From Phreatobacter sp. (GTDB lineage Bacteria > Pseudomonadota > Alphaproteobacteria > Rhizobiales > Phreatobacteraceae): DNA of 64,000 nucleotides. Under the pieces are notes generated by a model. That model ran no database searches, had not been told where the DNA came from, and saw only the letters and a list, made by a program, of their open reading frames with translations. Positions 17,957-26,327 of this stretch are shown piece after piece. Position 1 is the first letter of the stretch. Each line of letters opens with the position of its first letter. The position numbers and the translations under genes were made by a program. The stretch is from assembly GCF_016793595.1 (NCBI RefSeq), contig NZ_JAEULY010000004.1:620001-684000 (forward strand), written 5' to 3'.

Positions 17957-18481
17957 TCAGCGCGCGAGCCTGAGGCTGAACGGATCGCCCTCGAAAGCGT
18001 CGCGGCCGCGGCCGATGGCCTCGATGGCCGCGACCATGCGCCCGTCGCGGCGGAGCATGTCGTCGGCGAGCGCAACGAGGCGGATATTTGGCGTCGCGCT
18101 CGGACTCAGACGCCTGAGTTCGCTGGCGATCAGCGCCTCGTCGTCGCCCGGATTGACCATGCAGGCGGTGATGAAGGCCGCCGCCGTCGAGCGGCTGATG
18201 CCGGCCCAGCAATGGATGACGATGGGGCTTTCCCGTCCATGATCGCGCCACCAGCCATCGACGAAGCCGAGCAGCTTCTCGACATGGGCGGCTCCCGGGG
18301 CCACATATCCGTCCATCGGCGCGACGATGTCGTTCATGCCGAGGAACAGGTGATCCGCCTCCGCGACCGAAACCGGCCGCGGCACCACGGTATTCTGGTT
18401 GATGAGGGTCACGACATGGCGCGCGCCGGTCGCCTCGACGGTGGAGGCAAGACGCGACAGCGAGCAGACGTGAACTTCCAC
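17957..18481 (-). CDS. Tyrosine/dual-specificity phosphatase family protein
   Basis: 174 aa. The signature CX5R loop is HCWAGISRS near residues 95-103, preceded by a beta strand (SPIVI); the general-acid aspartate could be in GMNDI near 51. This is a compact protein tyrosine phosphatase-like domain of the kind widespread in Rhizobiales. The ribosome site GAGGAA lies 6 bp before the ATG. A perfect 13-bp-arm hairpin lies just upstream, between this gene and the HD gene. Substrate unknown. Confidence 0.83.
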   Translation of the reverse strand: MEVHVCSLSRLASTVEATGARHVVTLINQNTVVPRPVSVAEADHLFLGMNDIVAPMDGYVAPGAAHVEKLLGFVDGWWRDHGRESPIVIHCWAGISRSTAAAFITACMVNPGDDEALIASELRRLSPSATPNIRLVALADDMLRRDGRMVAAIEAIGRGRDAFEGDPFSLRLAR

Positions 18482-18504
18482 GGTGGTTCCTCGGAGGTGG
18501 TTGG

Positions 18505-18534
18505 CGTCATCGAATCAACACTGATTCGATGACG
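18505..18534 (-). terminator. Perfect 13-bp stem-loop between the HD and phosphatase genes
   Basis: The arms CGTCATCGAATCA (18505-18517) and TGATTCGATGACG (18522-18534) pair perfectly around a 4-base loop. The stem starts 9 bp after the HD gene's stop and ends 23 bp before the phosphatase ATG. No T-run follows in the direction of transcription, so it is not a classical intrinsic terminator. Attenuation, mRNA stabilisation or a dimeric operator are all possible. Confidence 0.5.
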
Positions 18535-18543
18535 GCGCGAATG

Positions 18544-19179
18544 TCAGCCGCCGAGGGCTGAGATGCGCTCCAGAAAAGCCGCCTTGGCGGCCTCCGCGTC
18601 AAGAGGCGACAGCCGCGGCGGCACGCCTTTCGCGCCGCCGAATATTCCGGCGGGAGCCCCGAAGATGGCCGTCGCCTCGTCCACCGAGAAACCGGCGAGC
18701 TGCGTCGCCTCCAGGAAGGCGGCGACCTTGTCGGCCCGCTTGGTCAGAGCGGCGATCCCGGCCGGCGGTTCCGGCGGCAGGCCAAAACGGATGTGGATCG
18801 CTGCCATCAGCCGCGCCTCGACCGCCTTGTAGTCGCCACCGATCACCGCCTTGAACGGCGAGATCATGTCGCCGACGACATATTCCGGCGCGTCGTGCAG
18901 CAGCACAGCGAGGCGCCAGCGCGGTTCGAGGCCCGGCTCGATCCTGACCGCGATGTCCTCGACCAGCACGCTGTGCTGCGCGACCGAGAAGATGTGCGGA
19001 CCCGTCGTCTGGCCGTTCCAGCGCGCCACGCGCGCGAGCCCGTGCGCGATGTCCTCGATCTCCACGTCCAGCGGCGAGGGATCGAGCAGGTCCAGGCGGC
19101 GGCCGGACAGCATGCGCTGCCACGCACGCGGGCTTGCGGATTTCGCGGCCTTGCGGACCGAAGGCAACCTTGGCGGCAT
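18544..19179 (-). CDS. HD domain-containing hydrolase (YfbR-like)
   Basis: 211 aa from ATG 19179; upstream in-frame codons reach 19341 but are arginine-rich and would overlap the divergent gene. The HD metal site is visible as a His in SVAQHSVLVEDIA (near 60) and LLHDAPEYVVGDMISPFK (near 88-105), the pattern of YfbR-type 5'-deoxynucleotidases. It is expected to be a cytosolic metal-dependent phosphohydrolase acting on deoxynucleotides. It shares strand and probably transcript with the tyrosine phosphatase downstream. Confidence 0.83.
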   Translation of the reverse strand: MPPRLPSVRKAAKSASPRAWQRMLSGRRLDLLDPSPLDVEIEDIAHGLARVARWNGQTTGPHIFSVAQHSVLVEDIAVRIEPGLEPRWRLAVLLHDAPEYVVGDMISPFKAVIGGDYKAVEARLMAAIHIRFGLPPEPPAGIAALTKRADKVAAFLEATQLAGFSVDEATAIFGAPAGIFGGAKGVPPRLSPLDAEAAKAAFLERISALGG

Positions 19180-19298
19180 GCGCCGCGTTGTGACCGGTTC
19201 GCCCCGCGCCGGCAAGGGGCGATTGCGGCGCCGCTGCCGGTGGACGGCAGCAGCCCTGCGGGCTAGGCATTCCCGGCCCCGGCCAGCGAGGAGACGAC

Positions 19299-20294
19299 AT
19301 GACACCAGCCGCCTTCGAGCGTCCGGCACCGAGCGCGCCACCGCCGCGGATCGCGGGAATCGACGTGGCGCGCGGCATCGCCATCGTCGCCATGGTGATC
19401 TTCCACGCCGCCTATGACCTTTCGACCTTCCGGCTGATCGCCACCGATGTTGCGAACAGCCCGGGCTGGCGGCTGTTTGCCGGAGCCATCGGCGGCTCGT
19501 TCCTGACGCTGGTGGGTGTCAGCCTCGTGCTGGCGACGCAGCAGGAGATCAACTGGCCGGCCTTCCTGAGGCGGCTGGCGCTGGTCGCGGGCGGCGCGGC
19601 GCTGGTGACGCTCGGCACATGGCTGTGGATGCCGGACTTTTTCGTCTTCTTCGGCATCCTGCACCTGATCGCCCTCGGCAGCGTCATCGCCCTGCCGTTC
19701 CTGACCCTGCCACCGGTCCTGACGCTGGCCGCGGCCGGCCTGTGTTTCGCATTGCCGCTGCTGATCGCGATTCCGGCACTGGATCAGCGCTGGCTGCTCT
19801 GGACCGGTCTCAGCCAGCTGCCCATCGACACCGCCGACTATTATCCGGTCCTGCCGTGGTTCGGCTTCGTGCTGCTCGGCGTGGCGCTTGCCCGCATTGC
19901 GGTTTCGCAGGGCTGGACCGCACGTCTTGCCGCCTTCCGGGCCGAGGACCGTCCGTCGCGGCTGCTCACGTGGATGGGGCGCCGCAGCCTGCCGATCTAC
20001 CTGATCCACCAGCCGGTCCTGATCGGGCTGATTAGCGCCTTCGTCTGGTTGCGCCCGACGGCCGCGCTTCCCCCTATGCGGGCGGATGCCGAAACGCGAC
20101 CATTCGTCGAGGCCTGCATGCGTACCTGCGTCAGCAACGGCAAGGCGGCCGACGAGTGTCAGGACGCCTGCCAATGCACGGCGGATGGTCTCCGGCGCGA
20201 CGGGCTCTGGCGCCAGGCGCTCTCCGGCCAGATGAGCACGACGGAGCGGACGCGGGTCGGCGAGATCGCCCGTGTCTGCACGCAGGGAGAGTGA
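19299..20294 (+). CDS. Heparan-alpha-glucosaminide N-acetyltransferase-like membrane protein (DUF1624)
   Basis: 331 aa. The family's first helix motif is in RIAGIDVARGIAIVAMVIF with a following His (residues 17-36), and eight or so hydrophobic segments follow up to GRRSLPIYLIHQPVLIGLIS near 226-245. This resembles the transmembrane acyl transfer fold that passes acetyl groups across the membrane to sugars. Unusually, the last 70 residues are soluble and cysteine-rich: CMRTCVSNG, DECQDACQC and a final VCTQGE. It is convergent with tag (6 bp gap). Confidence 0.82.
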   Translation: MTPAAFERPAPSAPPPRIAGIDVARGIAIVAMVIFHAAYDLSTFRLIATDVANSPGWRLFAGAIGGSFLTLVGVSLVLATQQEINWPAFLRRLALVAGGAALVTLGTWLWMPDFFVFFGILHLIALGSVIALPFLTLPPVLTLAAAGLCFALPLLIAIPALDQRWLLWTGLSQLPIDTADYYPVLPWFGFVLLGVALARIAVSQGWTARLAAFRAEDRPSRLLTWMGRRSLPIYLIHQPVLIGLISAFVWLRPTAALPPMRADAETRPFVEACMRTCVSNGKAADECQDACQCTADGLRRDGLWRQALSGQMSTTERTRVGEIARVCTQGE

Positions 20295-20300
20295 GGCGCC

Positions 20301-20897
20301 TCAGGCCAGCGCCTTCACCTCCTCATGCCGGAAGCAGCCGGTCATGTGGTCGTTGGTCATGCCGACCGCCTGCATGAACGCATAGACGATGGTCGGACCG
20401 ACGAAGGTGAAGCCGCGCTTCTTCAGGTCCTTCGATATCCGCTGCGCGACCTCGGTCTCGGTCGGCACCTGCGACCGGTCCTTGAAATTCGGCTGAAGCG
20501 GGCGACCGTCGACATAGCCCCAGAGATAGTCCGAGAAGCCCTGCCCCCTTGCCATCATGTCGCAGTAGATGCCGGCGGACTTCACGGTGCCGACGATCTT
20601 GGCACGGTTGCGGATGATGCCGGGATCGGCCATCAGCGCCTCGACCTTGTCCGGTCCGTAGCCGGCGATGACATCCGGCCGGAACCCGTCGAAGACGTTC
20701 CGGAAATGCTCGCGCTTCCTGAGGATGGTGATCCACGACAGGCCGGCCTGGAAGCCGTCGAGGATCAGCTTCTCGAACAGCGCGCGGTCGTCGCGCTCCG
20801 GAACGCCCCAGTCGGTGTCGTGATAGGCGACATACAGGGGATCATGGCCGGGCCACCAGCAGCGGGGCTTGCCGTCTGCATGATCGGTAAGCAACAT
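20301..20897 (-). CDS. tag: DNA-3-methyladenine glycosylase I
   Basis: 198 aa. Tag hallmarks are clear: the N-terminal zinc ligand Cys13 in RCWWPGHDPLYVAYHDTDWG, LILDGFQAGLSWITILRKR (about 44-62) and the C-terminal zinc site with TNDHMTGCFRH (near 181-191). It removes 3-methyladenine from alkylated DNA. A ribosome site (AGGAG) precedes the ATG. The AT-rich 20-bp motif shared with the aryl-CoA genes lies only 22 bp upstream of this start, so co-regulation cannot be excluded. Confidence 0.93.
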   Translation of the reverse strand: MLLTDHADGKPRCWWPGHDPLYVAYHDTDWGVPERDDRALFEKLILDGFQAGLSWITILRKREHFRNVFDGFRPDVIAGYGPDKVEALMADPGIIRNRAKIVGTVKSAGIYCDMMARGQGFSDYLWGYVDGRPLQPNFKDRSQVPTETEVAQRISKDLKKRGFTFVGPTIVYAFMQAVGMTNDHMTGCFRHEEVKALA

Positions 20898-20918
20898 TCG
20901 GTCTCTCCTGCCGAATTA

Positions 20919-20938
20919 TTTTACACTTAAAATATTTT
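20919..20938. promoter_or_regulatory. Candidate MarR operator A (tag/livK intergenic)
   Basis: TTTTACACTTAAAATATTTT, the first of three copies of the motif TTTTANNCYTMAAMTATTTT in this window. It contains a perfect -10-like TAAAAT (20928-20933) on the + strand. It lies about 120 bp upstream of livK and 22 bp upstream of tag. A second possible livK promoter, TTGTTC (20951-20956), 16 bp, GATAAT (20973-20978), starts 12 bp further on. The shared sequence and the MarR gene inside the liv operon suggest that this is its operator. Confidence 0.65.
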
Positions 20939-21057
20939 GCGCGGGCGGGCTTGTTCACGGCGATTCCGCAACGATAATGCCTTGGCATCGGCCGCGACCA
21001 CGGACAAGCCCGGGAGCGGCTTTGGACCTGAGGCATCCTCGGGGTGGGAGGTTTTCG

Positions 21058-22236
21058 ATGAAGCGTATCCTTGCAACACTGGCGCTCGGCGCCGCCGGCC
21101 TGTTCGGCATGGCCGCCGCCCATGCGCAGGAGCCGATCCGCATCGGCGTGATCCAGACGCTATCGGGTCCTGCTGCCGTGCTGGGTCAGCAGGCGCGTGA
21201 CGGCCTCCAGCTCGCGGTGCGCCAGCTGGGCGGCCGGATGGGCGGGCGCGAGGTGCAGGTCATCGTCGTGGACGACGAACTGAAGCCCGATGTCGCCGTG
21301 CAGCGCGTTCAGGCACTCCTCGACCGCGACCGCGTCGATTTCGTCGTCGGCCCGATCTTCTCGAACATCCTCCAGGCCATCCACGCGCCGGTGGTCAATT
21401 CGCAGCGCGCCTTCCTGATCAGCGCCAATGCCGGCCCGTCGAGCTTCGCCGGCCGCGGCTGCCACGAGAACTTCTTCGTCACCTCCTACCAGAACGATCA
21501 GGTTCACGAGGTTCTCGGCGCCTATGCCCAGCGCCGCGCCATGAAGAAGGTCTTCCTGCTGACCCCGAACTATCAGGCCGGGCGCGACGCCATGGCCGGC
21601 TTCAAGCGGCATTTCCGCGGCGAGATCGCCGACGAGGTCTATGTGCCGCTGAACCATCTCGACTTCGCCGCCGAACTCGCCCGCATCGGCTCCTCTGGCG
21701 CCGACGGCCTGTTCACCTTCATGCCCGGCGGCATGGGCGTGAACCTGGTGCGCCAGTACGGACAGGCGGGCCTCACCCAACGCGTGCCGTTCCTCTCGGC
21801 CTTCACGGTGGACGAATCCACCCTGCCCGCCCAGCAGGACGCCGCGATCGGCATGATCGCCGGCATGACCTGGGCGCCGAACATGGACAACCCGCAGAAC
21901 AAGAAATTCGTCGCCGACTACGAGGCGGCCTTCGGCTCAGTGCCGGGGTCCTACGCCATGCAGGCCTATGACGCCGCCATGCTGATCGACAGCGCGGTGC
22001 GCGCCACCAACGGCAACCTCACCGACCGCGCCGCCGTGCGCACGGCGCTCCGCAAGGCCGACTTCACCTCGCTGCGCGGCCGCTTCCGCTTCGCCAACAA
22101 CCACTATCCGATCCAGGACTTCTACACCGTGCGCGCCGCCAAGCGGCCGGACGGCAAGTTCCAGACCGAGATCGTGGAGCGCATCTTCGAGAACTACACG
22201 GACGTCTACGCCGCGCAGTGTCCGATGCGGTGGTGA
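21058..22236 (+). CDS. livK: Liv-type ABC transporter substrate-binding protein
   Basis: 392 aa with a signal peptide (MKRILATLALGAAGLFGMAA, cleaved after AHA) and the periplasmic binding fold type I start IRIGVIQTLSGPAAVLGQQ. The length and the pattern (VDFVVGPIFSN, ADGLFTFMPGG) fit aromatic/amide-compound binders of the HAAT family. The ribosome site GGGAGG lies 6 bp before ATG 21058. It heads the importer operon and is separated from livH by a REP-like element. Clustering with aryl-CoA genes suggests an aromatic acid such as 2-aminobenzoate as ligand (inference). Confidence 0.9.
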   Translation: MKRILATLALGAAGLFGMAAAHAQEPIRIGVIQTLSGPAAVLGQQARDGLQLAVRQLGGRMGGREVQVIVVDDELKPDVAVQRVQALLDRDRVDFVVGPIFSNILQAIHAPVVNSQRAFLISANAGPSSFAGRGCHENFFVTSYQNDQVHEVLGAYAQRRAMKKVFLLTPNYQAGRDAMAGFKRHFRGEIADEVYVPLNHLDFAAELARIGSSGADGLFTFMPGGMGVNLVRQYGQAGLTQRVPFLSAFTVDESTLPAQQDAAIGMIAGMTWAPNMDNPQNKKFVADYEAAFGSVPGSYAMQAYDAAMLIDSAVRATNGNLTDRAAVRTALRKADFTSLRGRFRFANNHYPIQDFYTVRAAKRPDGKFQTEIVERIFENYTDVYAAQCPMRW

Positions 22237-22255
22237 GCGGGCTCGATGCGATGAA

Positions 22256-22427
22256 CCACCCTCTCCCGTGAGGAAAGGGTGGTGCCGGAGGCGCCGGGTG
22301 AGAGGTGCGGACCATCCGGTCTTTTGCCACCAAGTTCCCTAGCAGGCATCGGCCCCGACGCGTTCCAACGAAGGGCATTCCCCTCGCCCGCCTGCCCCGC
22401 AGGCACCCTCTCCCCATGGGAGAGGGT
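22256..22427. repeat. REP-like palindromic element between livK and livH
   Basis: Two stem-loops bracket this non-coding stretch. The first pairs CCACCCTCTCC (22256-22266) with GGAAAGGGTGG (22272-22282), one mismatch. The second pairs ACCCTCTCCC (22405-22414) perfectly with GGGAGAGGGT (22418-22427). The style (CCTCTCCC/GGGAGAGG with GGTGCCGGAGGCGCCGGGTGA between) is a familiar rhizobial intergenic repeat. Its position after the binding-protein gene suggests partial termination or mRNA processing that lowers permease expression. Confidence 0.65.
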
Positions 22428-22443
22428 TCACAAGACGGTGCCC

Positions 22444-23367
22444 ATGTCCTCCACCCTCCTCATCATCCAGACGCTGAACGGGCTGCAGCTCGGCATCCTG
22501 CTGTTCCTGATCGCGGCCGGGCTAACGCTGGTCTTCGGCGTCATGGATTTCATCAATCTCGCCCATGGCGTGCAGTACATGCTGGGCGCCTATCTCGCGG
22601 CGATGTTCGTCGCCTGGACCGGCGATTTCTTCATTGGCCTCGTGCTCGCGCTGATCACCGCCCTCGCCTTCGGCCTGCTGCTCGAAGTCGCAGTGATGCG
22701 CCATCTCTATGACCGCGACCATCTCGACCACGTGCTGGCGACCTTCGGCCTGATCCTGTTCCTCAACGAGGGCGTGAAGATCGTCTGGGGCGCCGCGCCC
22801 CTGCAGGTGCCGATTCCCGCCGCACTGTCCGGCTCGATCCGCATCGCCGACGGCGTGCTCTACCCCGTCTGGCGGCTGGCGATCATTCTGTCCGGGCTCG
22901 CGGTCGCGCTCGGGCTCTATCTGGTCGTCGCCAAGACCAAGGTCGGCATGCTGATCCGCGCGGGCGCGACCAATGCGCCGATGGTCTCGGCGCTCGGCGT
23001 CGATATCCGCCGCCTGTTCATGATCGTCTTCGGCTTCGGCGCCATGCTGGCGGGCTTTGCCGGCAGCATGGCCGCGCCGGTCTTCTCGGTCGAACCCGGC
23101 ATGGGCGACAACCTCCTGATCCTCGCCTTCGTCGTCATCGTCATCGGCGGCATCGGCTCGATCCGCGGCGCCTTCATCGGCGCGCTGCTCGTCGGCCTCG
23201 TCGACACGCTGCTGCGCTCCTTCTCGGTCGATCTCCTGCGCATGACCGGCCTCTCGCCCTCCGACGCGCGCACCATCGGGCCCGCCATCGCCTCCATGTC
23301 GATCTACATCCTGATGGCCGCCGTGCTGTTCTTCCGGCCGACCGGCCTGTTTCCGGCCAAGGGCTGA
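22444..23367 (+). CDS. livH: Liv-type ABC transporter permease (LivH)
   Basis: 307 aa from ATG 22444 (GTG 22438 also in frame). Typical LivH motifs are GLTLVFGVMDFINLAHG (about 26-42) and the coupling region GVDIRRLFMIVFGFGAMLAG (near 188-207), with about eight membrane helices. No strong ribosome site is visible; the GAGAGGG of the REP hairpin is too far (about 18 bp). It forms the channel with LivM, whose gene begins 3 bp after this stop. Confidence 0.92.
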   Translation: MSSTLLIIQTLNGLQLGILLFLIAAGLTLVFGVMDFINLAHGVQYMLGAYLAAMFVAWTGDFFIGLVLALITALAFGLLLEVAVMRHLYDRDHLDHVLATFGLILFLNEGVKIVWGAAPLQVPIPAALSGSIRIADGVLYPVWRLAIILSGLAVALGLYLVVAKTKVGMLIRAGATNAPMVSALGVDIRRLFMIVFGFGAMLAGFAGSMAAPVFSVEPGMGDNLLILAFVVIVIGGIGSIRGAFIGALLVGLVDTLLRSFSVDLLRMTGLSPSDARTIGPAIASMSIYILMAAVLFFRPTGLFPAKG

Positions 23368-23370
23368 ACC

Positions 23371-24339
23371 ATGGCCGACATCACCCTCGCCGCACCCACT
23401 GCCGCCCCGCCGCTCTGGCGGCGCTGGTGGCTGCCCGCGCTCGTCTTTCTCGCCCTCGCCGTCGTGCCGCTGATCTGGCCGGAACGCTTCGTGCTCGGCC
23501 TCGTCTCGCGCGCCATGATCATGGGCATCGCGGCCCTGTCGCTGGACCTGATCCTCGGCTACGGCGCGATGGTCTCCTTCGGCCACGCCGCCTTTCTCGG
23601 GCTCGGCGCCTATGCGGTGGCGATCCTGTTCGAGCACGGCATTGTCGAGGCGGGCATCGCCTTCCCCGTGGCTATCCTCGTCGGCGCGGCTTTCGCCCTC
23701 GTCACGGGCGCGATCTCGCTGAAGACGCGCGGCGTCTATTTCATCATGATCACGCTGGCCTTCGGGCAGATGGCCTTCTTCACGGCCACCAGCCTCTCCG
23801 CCTATGGCGGCGACGATGGCTTGCGCATGTTCCACCGGTCGGAACTGTTCGGCACGCGCATCCTCGCCAACGAGGCCACCTTCTATTTCGTCGTGCTCGG
23901 CACGCTCGCCGGCTGCTACCTGCTGCTGAAAGCCATCGTCGCCTCGCGCTTCGGCCGGGTGTTGCGCGGCGCCAAGGAGAACGAGCGGCGGATGCGCGCG
24001 CTCGGTTTCGACCCGTTCCGCTATCGCCTCGCCGCTTATGTCATCTCCGGCGCGATCTGCGCGCTGGCGGGCGCGCTGTTCGCCAATCTCGGCCTGTTCG
24101 TCGCGCCCGCCTACATGACCTGGCAGCGCTCCGGCGAGTTCATCGCCATGGTGGTGGCCGGCGGCATGGGCACGCTGCACGGTGCGATCATCGGCGCCAT
24201 CGGCGTGACGCTGATCGAAGAGTGGCTGGCGGGCGTGACGCAGCACTGGAAGGCGATTTTCGGCCCGCTGGTGGTGCTGGTCGCGATCTTCGCGCGCGGC
24301 GGCATCGTGAAGCTGCTGGACCGGGGGGGCGGACGATGA
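23371..24339 (+). CDS. livM: Liv-type ABC transporter permease (LivM)
   Basis: 322 aa. It has the LivM signature segments LDLILGYGAMVSFGHAAFLG (about 50-69) and the coupling-loop region GRVLRGAKENERRMRALGFD (about 195-214). About nine to ten hydrophobic segments form the second half of the inner membrane channel. The stop overlaps the livG start (ATGA at 24336-24339). Confidence 0.92.
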   Translation: MADITLAAPTAAPPLWRRWWLPALVFLALAVVPLIWPERFVLGLVSRAMIMGIAALSLDLILGYGAMVSFGHAAFLGLGAYAVAILFEHGIVEAGIAFPVAILVGAAFALVTGAISLKTRGVYFIMITLAFGQMAFFTATSLSAYGGDDGLRMFHRSELFGTRILANEATFYFVVLGTLAGCYLLLKAIVASRFGRVLRGAKENERRMRALGFDPFRYRLAAYVISGAICALAGALFANLGLFVAPAYMTWQRSGEFIAMVVAGGMGTLHGAIIGAIGVTLIEEWLAGVTQHWKAIFGPLVVLVAIFARGGIVKLLDRGGGR

Positions 24340-25091
24340 CCGCGCCCATTCTCTCCCTTCGCGGCCTGCACAAATCCTTCGGCGCTCTGAAGGTCACCGA
24401 CGGCGTGACGCTCGACATCGCCCCCGGCGAAATCCATGCGGTCATCGGACCGAACGGCGCGGGCAAAACGACGCTGATCGGCGAGATCACCGGCGAGGTG
24501 CCGCTGGACGCCGGCGCAGTGACCTTCGCGGGCGAGGATATCACCCGCTGGCCCGTTCACCGGCGGGCGCTGGCGGGCCTCACCCGCTCGTTCCAGATCA
24601 CGCAGGTTCTGCCGGGCTTCTCGGTCATCGAGAATGTCGCGACCGCCGCGCAGGCTCATGCCGGATCGTCGTTCTGCTTCTTCGGCCGGGCCGACGCCGA
24701 AGACACGCTCAACGATCGGGCGATGGCCGCGCTCGCGCAGGTCGGCCTCGCCCCGCGCGCGCGGGCGGGCGCGGCAAGCCTCTCCCACGGCGAGAAGCGT
24801 CAGCTCGAGATCGCCATGGCGCTGGTCGCCGAGCCGAAGCTGCTGCTACTCGACGAGCCGATGGCCGGTATGGGCCGCGAAGAGACCGAGCGCATGGTCG
24901 ATGTGCTCATGGCGCTGAAGGGGCGCTACCCCATGGTGCTGGTCGAGCACGACATGCACGCCGTGTTCCGTCTCGCCGACCGCATTTCCGTGCTGGTCTA
25001 CGGCCGCGTCATCGCGTCCGGCACGCCGGATTTGGTGCGCGCCGATCCCGTCGTGCGCGAGGCCTATCTGGGCGAGGAGGAATTCGCATGA
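24336..25091 (+). CDS. livG: Liv-type ABC transporter ATP-binding protein (LivG)
   Basis: 251 aa from the coupled ATG. Walker A is IGPNGAGKTTL (about 38-48), the signature is SLSHGEKRQLEIAMAL (about 148-163), Walker B is LLLLDEPMAGM, and the H-loop is LVEHDMHAV. This is the normal LivG length and layout. The stop overlaps the MarR gene start by four bases (ATGA at 25088-25091), so the regulator is translated together with the importer. Confidence 0.92.
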   Translation: MTAPILSLRGLHKSFGALKVTDGVTLDIAPGEIHAVIGPNGAGKTTLIGEITGEVPLDAGAVTFAGEDITRWPVHRRALAGLTRSFQITQVLPGFSVIENVATAAQAHAGSSFCFFGRADAEDTLNDRAMAALAQVGLAPRARAGAASLSHGEKRQLEIAMALVAEPKLLLLDEPMAGMGREETERMVDVLMALKGRYPMVLVEHDMHAVFRLADRISVLVYGRVIASGTPDLVRADPVVREAYLGEEEFA

Positions 25092-25612
25092 GCGATGCCG
25101 ACCTGCCCGAGACACTGGACGCCGAAACTCGCCTCGCCCACCAGCCGCGCGACGCGCGCCCCGAACTCAGGCTGTGGCTGCGGCTTCTGACCTGCACGAA
25201 CATGATCGAGCGCGAGATCCGGCGGCGGCTCGCCGACCGCTTCCAGATCACCCTGCCGCGCTTCGACCTGCTGGCGCAGCTCGACAAGTCGCCGGAGGGC
25301 ATGACGCTCGGTGAGATTTCCCGGCGCATGATGGTCACCAACGGCAATGTCACCGGCCTCGTCGCCCGCATCGCCGAACAGGGCTATGTCGAGCGCCGCC
25401 GCGACGAGAAGGACGGACGCGTGCAGCGCATAGCCATGACCGAGAAGGGTCATGAGGATTTCGTCCGTATGGCGCGCGAGCACGGCGCCTGGGTGCGCGA
25501 ATTGCTCGGCGATCTGGAGCCCGGCGAGCGCGAGGCGCTGATGAGCCTTCTGGCACGCACCAAGGCGAGTGTCGCGCGCGCCTCGGCGCCCCGCGTGGAG
25601 GCGGCGGAATAG
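25088..25612 (+). CDS. MarR family regulator embedded in the liv operon
   Basis: 174 aa. The winged-helix core is clear: MTLGEISRRMMVTNGNVTGL (recognition region, about 72-91) followed by the wing EQGYVERRRDEKDGRVQRIAMTEKG. The N-terminus has an extra 30 residues before the first dimerisation helix. It sits between livG (overlap) and livF (2 bp gap), so it is made with the importer. Three copies of one AT-rich near-palindrome lie upstream of livK and between the divergent aryl-CoA genes; this protein is the obvious candidate to bind them, probably with an aryl-CoA or aromatic acid as effector. Confidence 0.9.
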   Translation: MSDADLPETLDAETRLAHQPRDARPELRLWLRLLTCTNMIEREIRRRLADRFQITLPRFDLLAQLDKSPEGMTLGEISRRMMVTNGNVTGLVARIAEQGYVERRRDEKDGRVQRIAMTEKGHEDFVRMAREHGAWVRELLGDLEPGEREALMSLLARTKASVARASAPRVEAAE

Positions 25613-25613
25613 C

Positions 25614-26315
25614 ATGCTGAGCGTTTCCAACCTCGAAGCCGGCTACGGCGACGTGCAGGTTCTGTTCGGTGTCTCGTTCGGCATCGCCAGGGGCGAGGTG
25701 GTCACGCTGCTCGGCCGCAACGGCATGGGCAAGACGACCACCGTCAAATCGGTCTTCGGCCTGCTGAAGCCGGCCGCCGGCGCGATTGACGTGGACGGTG
25801 TCGCGCTCGCGGGCCGCCCACCCTTCAAGGTGGCGCAGGCCGGGCTTGGCCTCGTGCCCGAGGGGCGCCAGATTTTCCCGAACCTCGACGTCGAGGAAAA
25901 CCTCGTCGCGACCGCCTCGGACCGTCTCGCCAGCGCGAAACCCTGGACGCTGGAACGCGTCTACGCGTTCTTTCCGCGCCTGAAGGAACGCCGTCGCAAC
26001 ATGGGCAACCAGCTCTCCGGCGGCGAACAGCAGATGCTGGCCATCGGCCGCGCGCTGATGACCAATCCGAAGCTGCTCGTGCTGGATGAAGCGACGGAAG
26101 GGCTGGCCCCCGTCATTCGGGCCGAAATCTGGGCCTGCCTCCAGCGCCTCAAGCAGGACGGCCAGTCGATCCTGGTCATCGACAAGAACGTCGATGCTCT
26201 GGTCAAACTGGCGGACCGGCATCTGATCCTGGAAAAGGGCCGGATCGTCTGGGAAGGGACCGGCGCGGATTTCATCGCCAGCCCCGACCTGAAGGACCGC
26301 TACCTGCACGTTTGA
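25614..26315 (+). CDS. livF: Liv-type ABC transporter ATP-binding protein (LivF)
   Basis: 233 aa from ATG 25614, preceded by GGAGGCGG. Walker A is LGRNGMGKTTTVK (about 37-49), the signature is QLSGGEQQMLAIGRALM (about 134-150), Walker B is LLVLDEATEGL. It has the characteristic LivF segment GLGLVPEGRQIFPNL. It completes the importer. The frame is open slightly upstream, but that start would overlap marR without a ribosome site. Confidence 0.92.
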   Translation: MLSVSNLEAGYGDVQVLFGVSFGIARGEVVTLLGRNGMGKTTTVKSVFGLLKPAAGAIDVDGVALAGRPPFKVAQAGLGLVPEGRQIFPNLDVEENLVATASDRLASAKPWTLERVYAFFPRLKERRRNMGNQLSGGEQQMLAIGRALMTNPKLLVLDEATEGLAPVIRAEIWACLQRLKQDGQSILVIDKNVDALVKLADRHLILEKGRIVWEGTGADFIASPDLKDRYLHV

Positions 26316-26327
26316 ACGGGACATGAC

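Noticed and set aside
22522..24246. 574-codon minus-strand frame opposite livH/livM
   Set aside because: Low-complexity Asp/Glu/Arg-rich translation mirroring two membrane protein genes; no start signal or family match.
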